Of a DNA stretch of 64,000 nucleotides, positions 1 through 11,942 are shown in pieces. The translations under genes and the position numbers were made by a program. The notes under the pieces are model-generated. The model was not told the DNA's origin. It was given only the letters and a program-made list of their open reading frames with translations, and did not search any database. The stretch lies in NCBI RefSeq assembly GCF_000003815.2, contig NC_049991.1, forward strand, positions 15,456,202 through 15,520,201. The letters are read 5' to 3'. Origin of the DNA: Branchiostoma floridae. Taxonomy: Eukaryota; Chordata; Leptocardii; Amphioxiformes; Branchiostomatidae. Within the stretch, counting starts at the first letter, position 1. The number at the start of each line of letters is the position of its first letter.

Positions 1-579
1 TTGACTATGAGATAGAACTTTAAATCTTATACCATACTTTATAAGTGATGTGAGCAAAAGCTTGGAACTAATGGAAAGAAATTTTCCACAAAGGCTCACA
101 ACTGTTCCGCTTTCTTGGGCAAAAATATCATTTGTTGCCTCTTGTTGTTGGAATTGGATACACAGTGTAACCATAGGCTAGTAATATGATTAAAGTTTAC
201 AGCCATCGCTATTCTAACAAGCCTTAGGGTACAATAGTGTTAAACTGGATAAAGCACATTCTAAGGAGATTGCAAGACAATAGATTTTCAGTCTAGTTGA
301 GTCATACAATGTATTTTTATCACACAGTCAAATCGTCTTTCTGAAAGAAGAACAGGTATAAAAGATGAGTTGTATTGTTTTGTTTACAATAATTCCATGG
401 CAGCTCCGTAGCATTTTAATCTTTAACAACAGCTGGTGCAGTCACGGTCCCGAGAAGCACCCATTCCTCCGTTGGAAACATGCAACATGATTACACAGTC
501 CTGTTTGCACTGTTCCCTTGGCTGGTGGTATTACGTCAGGTAGCTCAGCGGACGTCCCCCACCTTGTTTAATACAGATC
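1..579. other. No gene seen
   Basis: AT-rich sequence. The short open frames show no family resemblance, splice context or codon pattern to support coding. Confidence 0.6.
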
Positions 580-907
580 CAGTGCTCGAAATCCTTTTTT
601 CAGCCAGGTTGCCAAGGTGGCAACCTGAGTCAAAAGCCAGGTTGCACCATCAACATTTACGATTGCCCCACTTCCAAGTTATTACTTTCTTCAAATCAGC
701 TAGTTATCCATTATATTTTCTTCCAGTTACATGTAACTGCACTGTACAATATGTTCTTATCAAGAAATCAAATACAAAAAGCTTATGCACGAAGGAGGGG
801 GAAAAGCGGTGTTCGAACTGCAAAATTTCAGGTGGCTTAAAATTAAGTTGTGCCAAGAAAAATGTGTTTGCATTTGCAAGTGTGCAAGTGGGCAATTTGG
901 AGCACTG
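580..907. mobile_element. hAT-like MITE, family C (TIR CAGGGCTCGAAAT), diverged copy
   Basis: It starts CAGTGCTCGAAAT and ends ATTTGGAGCACTG, imperfect terminal inverted repeats shared with the copies at 22,412 and 29,010. Near its left end is a 10-bp-stem hairpin (605-627). No clean target-site duplication was seen. Confidence 0.5.
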
Positions 908-1084
908 TAAGTCATATAAAAGCTCGTGCCTGTGACTGCAATGAGTTATGACAACAGTAATGTGGACTCTTGCAGCTGCTGGGGTTATTGACCTCACCCT
1001 TTAACCCTTTACTGCTATATGGGGTCATATAAGTACGAAATCTTTCATGGTTACACTGGCACAGTAGAAAGGAGGTTAAGATAG

Positions 1085-1560
1085 AGAAGGTGAAGGAGCT
1101 ATTTGTTTGTTCGGACCCTTGTAGTGCATTGTGCCCACGAGGAAGAAAATTTCCTTGCTGTTTCAGTAGCAGAGTAAATTTGTCGAGGAGCGATTGCTAC
1201 GTCTACATCTACATGATACAGTGCACTGGATATACATTGTATTGTTTAAGCTGCTTAAGTAAAGACAGATCAAGGGATGTAAATTTTGAGACAGAAATAA
1301 AAGATTTGAAATATGCATAATGATTAAAAGAAGCTTAAGAATTAGGACTAATTTTTTGTGTATGTTTCATGCTAGCTCTTCCCCTTGCCGAGGCACCTTC
1401 TTGAACAGGGGACCCCCATTTTGCATCCAATCAGAAAGACAGGTTTCAGTCGCAACCAATGCCCTGCACAAGATTGAGCCGAGGTCTCCCAGTTACCAAA
1501 TCATTGTAACCAGCTCAACTGTGAGGCTGCTACCAGTTGAGCTAATTTAGGCACATCTCA
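1085..1560 (-). repeat. tRNA-derived SINE-like composite, minus orientation
   Basis: On the minus strand, 1,550-1,470 reads TTAGCTCAACTGGTAGCAGC then GGCTCAATC, resembling tRNA A and B boxes. Related pieces lie at 3,150-3,420 and 4,990-5,530, including a CTTGTAGTGC tail shared in inverted form with 5,515-5,530. The segment 1,238-1,372 is a separate repeat also found at 2,876-3,003. Confidence 0.5.
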
Positions 1561-1757
1561 AAGGTGAAGGATAATACAGAGTGAGAAACAGCCAGCCGTC
1601 AAAGTAGCCGGGTAACCATACCATCCATGGGCTTGCTGTTTAGTTTGGTTGTGATATCAAACTTGAAAGGCTGGCTAGACAGACGAGCTGCCAGAAACAG
1701 CCTGTAGTAAGCAGACTGAGCCCCTTAAAACACCCCTTGCCAACATGTGGCGAATGG

Positions 1758-1890
1758 TAGCCTGGATACCAGACCCCAGCCCGGCCTCAAAAATATCTAT
1801 AGATAAGATCAAGGTTAAATAAAGGTTGAAAAAAAAAAAAAATAGATAGATAGATATTTTGAAATTTTCTGGGGTCTGGTATCCAGGCTA
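1758..1890. mobile_element. Short MITE with 22-bp inverted ends (TAGCCTGGATACCAGACCCC)
   Basis: The two ends are inverted copies of TAGCCTGGATACCAGACCCC (left 1,758-1,779, right 1,869-1,890) around an A-rich, GATA-rich core with a poly-A run and four GATA units. The terminal TA may be a Tc1/mariner-type target site. Confidence 0.7.
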
Positions 1891-2511
1891 GGAAAATGGT
1901 GACCAGGCTAGGAGAATGGTGACCTGGCTACCAGCTACAGTCATTGCTGATTTTTCAGTTTCCAAACAACAAAGGTGTCTGGAATGTTTGAAGTGCTTTA
2001 TGTAACATCAAGGAGGTTATAAAAGAGTTTTGAACTATCCACTCCAATTTAGAAACTGCCCACCCAAGTCGTCTTTTCCTCTTACAAGTGCTGCATTTTT
2101 AAGACATTTTATACAGAGAAGAAACTTCTGCTATGTTACGGACGGAATGAAATTTCCGCAAAAGATGACAGCCTAAACAAAAGCTGCCTCATTACAATGT
2201 ATGTCTCCACAGCGTTATGTAAGGTTAGAATTTCAGACTTTGGTTTCCATAGTAATGTGAGTCAAACGCAAGCTTTAGAAGCTTTCATCGCCAATCCCCT
2301 TAATAGCAGTCAGCTTCCCACAAGCACTTTAAAGGCCTCAGAGTCAAGGGACCTTTGCTATCAACGTAATTGTCCTCTAATGCCAGCCAGATACTCCAGT
2401 GTGTTTTTGAGGGATCATGTGGTGACAGGTGGTAAATATTGACAAAATTTTAATGAACGAGGGATGAACAGGAAGCTATCAATAGCCAGGTGGTTTTGAA
2501 TGTAGCCTTCG

Positions 2512-2708
2512 TAGCAGGCTCTTTGGGGTCTTTTTTCGGCTTATAATACACTTTTGCTGGCCATCTCTTTTTGTACTGGGTCGCGGATTTCCGGCCATCT
2601 CTGATCCATTGGCTGAGGGGCGACGGCCAGCAATCAGCGACCCAGCACAAAAAGAAATAGCTAGCAAAAGTGTATTATGAGCCGTAAAAGGCCCCAGAGA
2701 GGCTGCTA
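2512..2708. mobile_element. Fold-back element, 197 bp
   Basis: The left arm (TAGCAGGCTCTTTGGGG... CGGCTTATAATACACTTTTGC) is repeated inverted at the right end (2,660-2,708), with about 80% identity over roughly 75 bp. The arms continue inward as TTTTTGTACTGGGTCGC. No coding capacity. Confidence 0.7.
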
Positions 2709-2875
2709 TGGAGAATGACACTGTGCACAGAATAAACCTTCCTGCTGACATTCACAACCTCATTCTTAATACCAGTAGATTTTACAGTCCATTTAACAGC
2801 TGGACTGTTCACAATTGGTCACTACGACGTGTGTCTTTCAGAATGTCTTTTCCAGTTTTTTACCGTGTACTTCTC

Positions 2876-3003
2876 TACTGTGTAAGCTGCTTAAGTTAAG
2901 ACAGGATGTAAATTTTGAGACAAAAATAGAAGATTTCAAATATGCATAATATCAGAAACTTAAGAAATAGGATTATCATACTTATTTTTGTGTGTATTTT
3001 TCA
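2876..3003 (+). repeat. Second copy of dispersed repeat found at 1,238-1,372
   Basis: It shares TAAGCTGCTTAAGT, GATGTAAATTTTGAGACA and AAATATGCATAAT in the same order, with small indels. Both copies lie next to SINE-like sequence and may be parts of one larger element. Confidence 0.65.
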
Positions 3004-3149
3004 TCAGGTCTACCGGTATTTGCTGTATATCTAATATAGACAGTACTGATTTTGTCTTTTTCAGACTTTGTCATACGACCAGTTCCTTTAGTTTGTCTTA
3101 GTTATATCTAATATTATACCGGTACATCTCGTCTGTTGTATGATAGAAG

Positions 3150-3420
3150 GGATGCCCCTATAGCTCAACTTAAGCAGTTTCAGATTTGAGCTCTTGGTTC
3201 TAATAAGTTTGTAACTGGGAACCCTTGGGGTTGGGGCTGCACTTGCTTTTGTAAGGGACTTTTAAAAAATCTGCGTTCATGGAGGCGCCTTCAGTATGTT
3301 AAAGAGGAAAGGGCTAGCAATCCCCCCGTGAAAATGTACCCTTCTACAGCAAGGAAACTTGCTTACCTACTAGTACATATGTGCCACTAGGCACTACACT
3401 GGACTGAACGAACAAATGCT
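3150..3420 (+). repeat. tRNA-derived SINE-like fragment
   Basis: GCCCCTATAGCTCAACTTAAGC followed by GGTTGGGGCTGCAC and, 3', ACAAGTAG-type and TGTGCCACTAGGCACTACA segments are shared with 4,990-5,530. Confidence 0.45.
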
Positions 3421-4574
3421 GCATAATAAATTTAGATAGCTACACACACCAGTGACCAGCATTTCAAAGGAGCTCACACACCTACATGTACAAGTAGGCA
3501 TTTGTGACTCTTTTCCTACTGGGCATTAATGCAGAAAGCTGAGCTGAACCAGTTGAAGATGTCCACACAGGCTGAACTTTCTGAGTAACAACAGAGCAAG
3601 TGTACTTCCCACAAGTGGTATTGTGTAACAGTCCTTTCACTCCTTCATGCATGCAAAGGCATGGCAGATAATATCAGTTCATGTGAATGAGGAAAACTAG
3701 GCCTACGTAGAGTACGATTCCAACTTTGCAATGAAAGTTTTGACAACAGTTGGGATGAATCTCTTAATATCTCTTCAAATTTTTTGCATTTTGTAGATAA
3801 CTTATAGAACAGTTTATAAAACTGGTAGTGACAATAAACGGCAATTATATATACCATCAAAATGCTTAGGAAAGTGCAATATGTGCTGACGTGACATACC
3901 GGGCCCCAAATTTTCAATACCCATGCGTACAATATTGCCTGGTTTGTTTTTCTGTGACACAAATCAGATCAATATAGGATGTATGCCAGGTTTGGAGCCC
4001 GCTCTTTGTGCAAAACAGGATGCGGGGGACAAAAGTAAACCCCTCCGGACTATAGAACAAGGTAAAGCTGATAGGCCTGCCATTGGCCAATAATTTGAGC
4101 ACTGTTGCTAAGGATGAGATTTAAAATGCTTTGCATGTGACATTAGGTCGCCAGCCTAGAAAACATGGTCTGTATAGAAGCCACAGACACAGTAAAGCAA
4201 CGTTTTCTCAAAATGTTTAAACTATTTCAACTTTTTCAGCAAAATGTAAGTAACTACAACCTACACCTGAGGATGTGAGCTAAATAAGAACCAAAAGTAA
4301 ATCTTGAGAAATACAGTCAAACCTGTAAAATTGACCACTTTTACAAAAGAAATTTAACACCTGGCCAACATGACCAAACACATGACCACTGTTTGGTGGT
4401 CCATTAGATAAAATTTTTCTCATTTACACAAGACTTGAGACTCCTGTCTTTAGTGACCAGTTGTCCAATATAGACCAGATTTTGTGGGTACCCTGAGTGG
4501 TCTTCAAGGGCAGATATGACATAACGAAACTCAATGTACATGTGTATGCAAACGGACTGACATTTTTTAAAGCA
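3421..4574. other. No gene seen
   Basis: Non-coding, AT-rich sequence. The longest minus-strand frame (3,645-3,962) has no recognisable domain or splice context. Confidence 0.55.
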
Positions 4575-4796
4575 ATAACGCTTAGTTCACCTTTATCCGC
4601 GGGGGGTAACTTATATCTGCTGTTTTAAAAACAGGGTATTTGGGGATATCAAGTCGACAGAAGTTAGTTTCAAATTACAATATTTTCAAACTATTGCAGT
4701 ATAGAACTACCGTCCATCCATTTGATATCCCTAAATACCTGTTTTTTAACACAACAGATATAGGTTACCCCGTGGATAAAGGTGAACTAGTGTTAT
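4575..4796. mobile_element. Fold-back MITE 1, copy 1 (full length)
   Basis: A 222-bp imperfect palindrome. The left arm begins ATAACGCTTAGTTCACCTTTATCC and the right arm ends GGATAAAGGTGAACTAGTGTTAT. Internally it carries GGGGATATCAAGTCGAC and its inverse CTTGATATCCCTAAATAC. It is the reference copy for a nine-member family in this window. Confidence 0.85.
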
Positions 4797-4989
4797 ATAT
4801 GATGGACATCAAACTTGGATGGACATGTTAGGCTGCAGCTCATGAGTCCATCTGTCCGTGGTATTCCTGAGGGACCAAAGTTAGGCACCGCTTTCACTGT
4901 AAATCAGATGATACTTTCCTAATTACCAGGCCAGGGATGCTGCAGAAGGCATTGGGGAGGAATCTAAGGCAGTTGTCTAAAATTAATTA

Positions 4990-5530
4990 GTTCCGGCAGG
5001 TACCCCAGCAGTGATGGTGGGAGGAATTACAATTTGTGGTATCTACCACTTACGAATAGGGATGTCCCAACTACGGAGGTAGCAGCCCTGGTTCAATCCA
5101 GGGTAGGGCATCTCGATTGGGGCTGCATCCATCTTTTAGAAGCAGGTACCCCAGCAGTGATGGTGGGAGGAATTACAATTTGTGGTATCTACCACTTACG
5201 GATAGGGATGTCCCTGGTAGCAGCCTCATAGTTGAGATCCCGGTTCAATCCAGGGTAGGGCATCTCGGTTGGGGCTGCACTCTTCTTTCAGAAGGGATGT
5301 AAAATTGGGGTTGTGTGTTAGAAGAGGTGTCGTGAGTATGCTAAAGGGGAGGAATATATAGCAACCTGTTACCGGTTATGGTGACCACCAAATATCCTGA
5401 AACACAGACTATTAGACACACACACACAGACAGACACACCAAAAACTATACCTCCATTTTCATGGAGGTAACAAGGAAACTTCTTAGGCTGCCCTAGATG
5501 CCCTATATGTGTCACTAGGCACTACAAGGG
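4990..5530 (+). repeat. SINE-like cluster with a 147-bp tandem duplication
   Basis: AGGTACCCCAGCAGTGATGG through AGGGATGTCC occurs at 4,998-5,065 and 5,145-5,212. Each copy is followed by GGTTCAATCCAGGGTAGGGC (B-box-like) and TTGGGGCTGCA. A CA/GA-rich simple repeat (5,416-5,440) and the TGTCACTAGGCACTACAAGG tail follow. Confidence 0.6.
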
Positions 5531-6880
5531 TCAATACACGGACAAACCACTTGAACATATGGATGATCATGTGAGATCATGCCCAGCATTTGTTCAGCCA
5601 GGTTTCGAGATACCTGCTGTAATTTTAAATGGTGTTTTTCCACTGGGTGCGACCGATTTGTGCCAGTGCTGTGCAATAAATGGCTTTGGCTTGCAGCCAA
5701 CACGGCCCCACAGCAATAAACACAGTGGCACTGCCACAGTTGATAGCTCTTCAAACTTTGATGTCACATTAGCCAAGTTGTTATGTAACGTTACAACAGA
5801 CAACATACATTAAGTATCAGCTGGAATAATCACCTTCATACCCATGGCTACATTGTACATGTAACAGGGCTGTCTCCAGCTTCAGTTTTTTTTTCCATCT
5901 CACCCATTTCAAAGCCCATGTTGTTAATATCCATTGCTAAATCTGTCATCATCATCTTAAGCTTATGAAAATACATCTTCATCAATTTCATGTCATGACG
6001 TTCAGATTTTTTGCACAGACAGGGTGAAATTTTTGTCCGTCCCAACAAGGAAGTTTCCATCCTGAGACGGACTTTATCCCCACAGAGACACATCAGCATA
6101 TCAAATTTACTGCATCTCTCAGTCTGAGTAGTATTGATGCCGGATGGTGCTCCATGTTTCAACCGAACAAAATACAGTACAAGGGCAGTCTTTACCCTCA
6201 CCAAGTGTGTGTATGTGTGTTTGCCTTCTTTGTTATGATAGGCCTTTAATACCTCAGGAAGATATTTGGCATAATTAACTAATACAATTTATGCAAATCA
6301 GGTGAACAGCATTTGGTAAAGGTATGCAGTTGTGGAACTCTATACTTTTTTATGTTTTTAAGAGGGGGACTGGATGTTTTCTTTCAAATTTAGTCTTACA
6401 CTCTTTCTGCATCACCAAAGGATTCTAACTATTTCGATGGATGCCAATTCTGGACACTCGAAAGAGTGGATCAATCGTAATAGTTTTAATGACTCACAAA
6501 TAACAAGTGGTTCAAGTTGATACAGACAAAATTTGAACTTTTACTTACTTTTCAACTGCTAACAGTAATATTGCAGTTTTGTATTGTGCTCCCTTCTCTG
6601 CATGTGGGGGTTTTAGTGCATGCAGGTTTCAAAAGCCTGCTAGGATGCAAAAAGTTGCATAATTCATTAAAAAATCATTAGCGCTCGGCATGAGATGCAT
6701 GTCATGTATTCCATTGCAAGCTGTCGCACAGCTGGGAGTAACGTCGCCTTGCTGGGATTCACACGCTCATGGTGTGAGATAGAACTATCAAACCACCACA
6801 AAAGTTTGATTGCTATTTCTCAAGGAAGGATGTTTGATTGGGAATACACCACAACCCATTCCAGAAGCACCATGCATGTC
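5531..6880. other. No gene seen
   Basis: The open frames at 5,559-5,813 (plus) and 5,848-6,204 (minus) have no family resemblance or good splice borders. A short TG-rich run is at about 6,205-6,220. Confidence 0.5.
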
Positions 6881-7170
6881 CGTGGTGCTGATTTGGTAAT
6901 GACTAATGTGATGACGTTTCCCAGTTGAAATATGGACTTTGCTTGGACTCTGAACAATAGCCGAATCTGTCATATTTTTATATAATTGTAGGTTGCTTTT
7001 GTTGTTGCTTTTCCTGTTCTAGGGGCAGTGTCTCCGTGGTGCTAATTTGGTAATGACTGATGTGATTATAATGTTTCTGGATTAGAATATGGACTTTGAC
7101 CATGGACAATAGTCTAATCTGTAAGTGTGTATGTGTGTGTTTATCATATTTGTACATATTCTAGGCTACT
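6881..7170 (+). repeat. Two-copy tandem duplication, period about 154 bp
   Basis: CGTGGTGCTGATTTGGTAATGACT and the following AATATGGACTTTG...AATAG...AATCTGT recur at 7,035 as CGTGGTGCTAATTTGGTAATGACT. The copies have diverged by point changes and indels. Confidence 0.75.
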
Positions 7171-7340
7171 TTTTCCTTGTTACCACTGGGTAACCTATAT
7201 CTGTTGTTTTTAAAAACATTGTATCAAGGGATATCAAGTCAATGGACGGTGTTTTCAAATGGCAAATTTTTCAAAATATTGCAGTTTGAAACCACCACCC
7301 CTCAACTTGATATCCCTAAATATCCTTTTTTCCATGTCCC
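7171..7340. mobile_element. Fold-back MITE 1, copy 2 (lacks outer ends)
   Basis: It matches the family from GGGTAACCTATATCTGTTG to CTTGATATCCCTAAATATCC, but the outer TTCACCTTTATCC arms are missing on both sides. Confidence 0.75.
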
Positions 7341-7615
7341 CACTGTAAAGCAGTGTCATGCTGCTGATATGGGCCATCCTGGCTGAAGAAAACAGAAATA
7401 AATAGATAAAAAAAATAAATGTTAAAGTCAGGCCTGCACAGTACCAGTCTTCAAGAGTGCACATTTCCTAAAAGGAACTGTCACATTTATACCCTTAAGT
7501 CTTGCTTTTATTCTATGTCAGCAGTTCTTCCATCAACACTGACCTTCTTCCCATAAATGTAGGCGTTTTCAACTCAATTCTTCTCCATCATCACAAAAAA
7601 ATTATTGGACAAGCC

Positions 7616-7900
7616 CAGTGTTCTAGCCAGTTTTTCCGTACCCTGGATTTTGCATGGAAATCCCGTCGAAGGTGCGACTATCCTTGGGGGGTCCGGGGGT
7701 ATGCTCCCGAGAAATCTAGACACTTTGAAATGTTATTTCCTTTATTTTGAGGGGCAAACTTTGCTGGTAGACTCAGCTTGGTTCAATCAGAATCGTTACA
7801 TGACAATTTTTGTCCATAATAACAGGACAGAATGGGCAAAATTTTTGTTCGTCCCCAGCAGCAAAATTACGTCAAAGGACGGTCGCTGGCTAGAACCCTG
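7616..7900. mobile_element. hAT-like MITE, family A (TIR CAGGGTTCTAGCCAG), copy 1
   Basis: The ends are CAGTGTTCTAGCCAG and CTGGCTAGAACCCTG (15-bp inverted repeats, one mismatch). Flanking 8-mers GACAAGCC (7,608-7,615) and GACGAGCC (7,901-7,908) form a target-site duplication with one change, as in hAT elements. The interior is alignable with the copy at 38,573. Confidence 0.85.
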
Positions 7901-8098
7901 GACGAGCCCAAACAGTTCCCCTGTGGGCATTTCACCTTGCTGCTGTCAGGGAGCGTGTCATCCTGCGTTCAGCTAAATGTCAAATCACCATTTGTGGCCT
8001 TTTGTTGATTGGCGGGAACGTCAGCAAGGTCACGGCATGTGACCTGCTCGCTGCATGTATGTGTCTGCACATTTTGTGCAGCAAGGTAGGAGTTACAT

Positions 8099-8292
8099 GT
8101 AACGCTGTTTCACCTTGTTTTAAAAACTGGATGTATTTGGTGATGTCAAGTCAACGGTGGATTCAAACTGCAATGTTTTGAAAATAATTCTGAATTTCAA
8201 AACAACCGTCCCTCAACTTGATATCCCTGAATACCTTGTTTCAAAAACAACGGATATAGGCAAACCACCGAATAAAGGGAACTAGCGTTATC
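8099..8292. mobile_element. Fold-back MITE 1, copy 3
   Basis: TAACGCTGTTTCACC on the left, GAACTAGCGTTA on the right, and the family core CTTGATATCCCTGAATACC inside. Part of the left arm is deleted. Confidence 0.8.
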
Positions 8293-9357
8293 ATATGGCC
8301 TCCTATAGTTAATATTAACCACTGTTAAAATCCTATTTGATATCAGCCCTACAGCTTTGGCTGTGGATTAACAGTCCTATGCAAGAATGACAGTCTTTGC
8401 CACATAGGGCATAGCTGTATAATTGTGTACCAACATTTCATAATGTAAGTAGGAGGGGCAGACATAAGTCAAATGATGATGATGATAGTAACCATAACAA
8501 CATGGATTGTTCTGTGTTTGCGAAGAGGTTCTTTTAATAGGTGTCACAGAACATCTTTGGTATCTGAAAATACTATTAACTTATATGATGTGCATGTAAC
8601 ATTACTAATGTAACAGTGGAGTAATATACAGTGTGTGAATAAATATCTCATTACACTTTAGAGAAAAAAAAATTGCTTCATCATGTAATGTCAGTCATGT
8701 ATTTCTGGAGCATAAAATTCTAATACAAACAGCTCACAATAAAGTGCTTATTGTTTATCACTAAAATGCAAAGGATCGCACTTTGTTTGAAAGCTCAGTT
8801 TACACTAAAAACACTTATTAATAAGTTTCACATTTCTTTTCGGTTTGTATGGCAACAAATAAATGTAACGTTACCACTCTTGTGATAGTCACCAGTGCTG
8901 TCACGTTCGTGCATGTGCCGTAAAAGTCACTCTCTATCCTTCCATTAGAAAGGAGGCATGCTATTTGGATTGACAGCCGTGCACGTAACTTTAAAAGCTA
9001 TGCCCACATTACATATGGCCTTCGTTCTCTTCAATGCACAAGGTGACTCGAGAGTTCCATTTATCTTTCATGCGTAATTGTATTACATAGCACAAAAGAA
9101 AACTCCGACACTGCATAAATATGGAAAATGGGCGAATTAAGATAGAAATGGACACACAGTGTTGCAAAGAGTTACTTGAGCAGGAATTTTTTTATAAGGA
9201 GTTTAATTTTGGAGTTCAAGTTTAATGTTGGATCCCATTTCAAAGCAACCTTACACCAAGATGGGCTAATATTGCAAACTGTAAGTAAAAGTATGTAAGA
9301 AATGCATAGTATCCATAAATGACCCACTGGAGATGAATCCTAGCATGTATTATGCAA
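8293..9357. other. No gene seen
   Basis: AT-rich sequence with a GATGATGATGATA run near 8,475. No supported coding sequence, RNA gene or clear transposon end. Confidence 0.6.
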
Positions 9358-9553
9358 TACAGTTCCAAGAGTTATGCATGATTTATGCATGATTTTGAGT
9401 TCCAAGATTTATGCATGATTATGCATAGAGTTCAAGAGTTATGCAAAAGATTTCAAATTCGGAACTTCATGCATAACTCTTGATATCACATGCATAATCA
9501 TGCATATTTCTTGGAATCTTGAGCATAATTATGCAAAACTCTTGGAATCTTGT
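9358..9553. repeat. 195-bp imperfect palindrome packed with ATGCAT
   Basis: The left half (9,358-9,446) and right half (9,470-9,553) are inverted copies around a 23-bp loop. The central arms TTCCAAGATTTATGCATGATTATGCAT and their inverse near 9,490-9,516 are nearly identical. It holds at least seven ATGCAT hexamers and several CCAAGA/TCTTGG blocks. Likely a fold-back element; a regulatory role is speculative. Confidence 0.75.
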
Positions 9554-9804
9554 GAATGATTATGCCATACTTTTTATTACAATATTTCTCTTGAATCTAA
9601 GGCTGACTGTGTTGATCTTCAGCAATTTTTTCTCCTTGAATATTCCTTTTAACAAACAAGAAGTAAATCTGCATGAGATAGGAACATGATAAAGGTAAAA
9701 TTTAATGCATTTGGAAAACTTACTATTGTATAAACCTCTGGTATTTACTGCACTGTCATCTTTCAGCAGTTAATAATTGAATGCAAAATACTTTGATTTT
9801 CATA

Positions 9805-9835
9805 TAATAATAATGATAATAATGATAATGATAGA
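9805..9835. repeat. (AATAATGAT)n simple repeat
   Basis: An interrupted AAT/GAT microsatellite in AT-rich sequence. Confidence 0.7.
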
Positions 9836-11942
9836 AAAATTATTATCAAAAACCAATTTACACAAAGTCATCAAAATATTTATATACTTATTTACAGAGC
9901 ATCTTAAGATGCTAAATACAATTTGTATTTTTTATTCTCACTCCTGACAACTCTGTGATAAAGCTGTTCACAATTATTGTAAATTAAACAGTTTGAAAGG
10001 AGTAAAGCAATAATTTATGAATTTACAGTACATGTAGATCCATGACCATCTGGCACATTGACCCTCCAGACCGGTGGCGCGTGTCTGTCACTCCTTTCAA
10101 TGCCTCCAGCCTTCACCCCAATCCACCGCATTGTCGGCAAGGGGATGCCAAACAAAACAGTGCCCACAAAGACGTCATGCCCGCTTGACACAATTGTGTT
10201 TGTTCACACAGGTATAATGCATGGAGAAGCGAAGCATTGTTGGCCCACTGAATGTGCATGTAACAACCTGTTGGCATGCAAAGGGGGTCAATGCGTCTGG
10301 CATCGGCATAGCAACTGCTGCCAAATATACATCAAACTCTAGATTATTATTGACTTTTCATGACAAGAGTTTTCGAAAATGCTCAAATCCGTTTTCCAGC
10401 AACAATAGAACCCACCACAGTACTAGTTTGGTGGACAAAACATGGACAAATCTATCCAGAACCATGGTGATCTTCAAATCTTCTTGGACACTAATGCAAT
10501 CTTCCATATCATCCTTGCATTCATGACAGGTCACCTTAAATGCTGTTTTGTACCTGTGTGTCTAGCTTACAATAGAAAGGAAATGCTTTTGTATCTGTAT
10601 CTATAAAGCCAGTCTGAGAGTATAACTGCCCTTCGGAGTAACACACCAGCTAAAGAGCTTCCTCTTGTACACACCACAGCATTCATGAAGATGAAGCTTT
10701 TCTCCGAAAGGCTCCTATGACATTCTTACAACTGGATAACATTTTGTGTTATATTTCCATGTTCAAATATTTATATCTCAAGCATATGATAATGTGTTAT
10801 ATTAAGAAACCTCATTAGTTTGATGGACAGAGATTATACTTTGGAAGAAAGCAGTTTACAGTCAGTTATTACATACCAGGATATTGAATAAATGAAGACT
10901 TTTATTGTATGTTTGTGCTATGATGATGAAGTAGTTTTAAGTACAATTGATGATATAAGAGTGTGGTATCCATACTACATCTAACGTTACAAAGACTAAT
11001 GAGTACTTGTATGTACAGGTTCAACTTCTTCTGGCTTATTTATTGATAAGACAAAGACGTAAGCGTAAATGTAAGGGCAGAAGGGGCTTAAAATACAATT
11101 TTGTACATGGTTCATCTAATAGTATGTAATTTTTTTTTTTTTGTGAAAGAGATAAATTCAATCTAATTGCATAAGGAATGTATATCTATCTGTGTGCAAT
11201 TTAGATATCGAAAAATTCGGAACATATCCTGTGCGCAAGAAGTGGATATTTCTCTCATTGTTGCATAATTTACAGTCAACAATAAAATGACACCCAATGG
11301 TTCTATCTTATTTAGGTTACAATATTGAAAGATTCTCTGCTGCAAAGAAATTGGGTTAACATTACATTTTTTTTCAACATTGTTCTTTAAAGTTTCAATA
11401 GTTTTTTGATATCCTTCTGTGTCAAATTTCACTGTTCCTGATTGTATTGTATTACCACACTGAAGCAATCATAGTGTTCTAATGCCACCACCTACGTCAG
11501 AGCGCTCTCCCTTGGGGGGATGTAATTGCAAGCCAATCAACACGAAGCAGTTCAGCCCTATTCAGGAACAATTTGTCCTGACGCAAAGTGGGACGCGAAC
11601 CACAGAGTGCTCTTCAAAGCACCTTTCCAACAGGATTCGGCGCGGAAAGCAGCACCTTGGCGTTCAACAAGTTACTTCGACACCCTTGTGCAATGCCACA
11701 AACGACTATAAAGTGCGTTAGAGCACGCATGCATGGATCGTGCCAAGGACTGGTGCACTACTGGACATTTAGGCTCCTCGAATACATAACCCCTCAAAAA
11801 GGTAGCAAAGTGCTCTCATCTAAAACTCTGGATCATACATTTTAAGAGGTCATGACATTGTAAAAGATAATGTAGGGAAAAAGTGAGAGTAGGGAACAAA
11901 AATCACGTCTCTGGCATTGTCCATACAATGTATATATAATCC
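9836..11942. other. No supported gene; two protein-like stretches
   Basis: Between 10,036 and 10,330, and again at 11,526-11,711, base composition rises and long stop-free frames appear on both strands. None has a recognisable domain. These may be conserved non-coding elements or decayed coding sequence. A poly-T run is at 11,131-11,142. Confidence 0.4.

Noticed and set aside
480-935. 151-residue open frame, plus strand
   Set aside because: It largely overlaps a MITE (580-907) and has no domain, splice context or codon bias.
9358-9553. CRISPR-like or satellite array
   Set aside because: The repeats are not evenly spaced and have no unique spacers; the structure is an inverted repeat in a eukaryotic genome.
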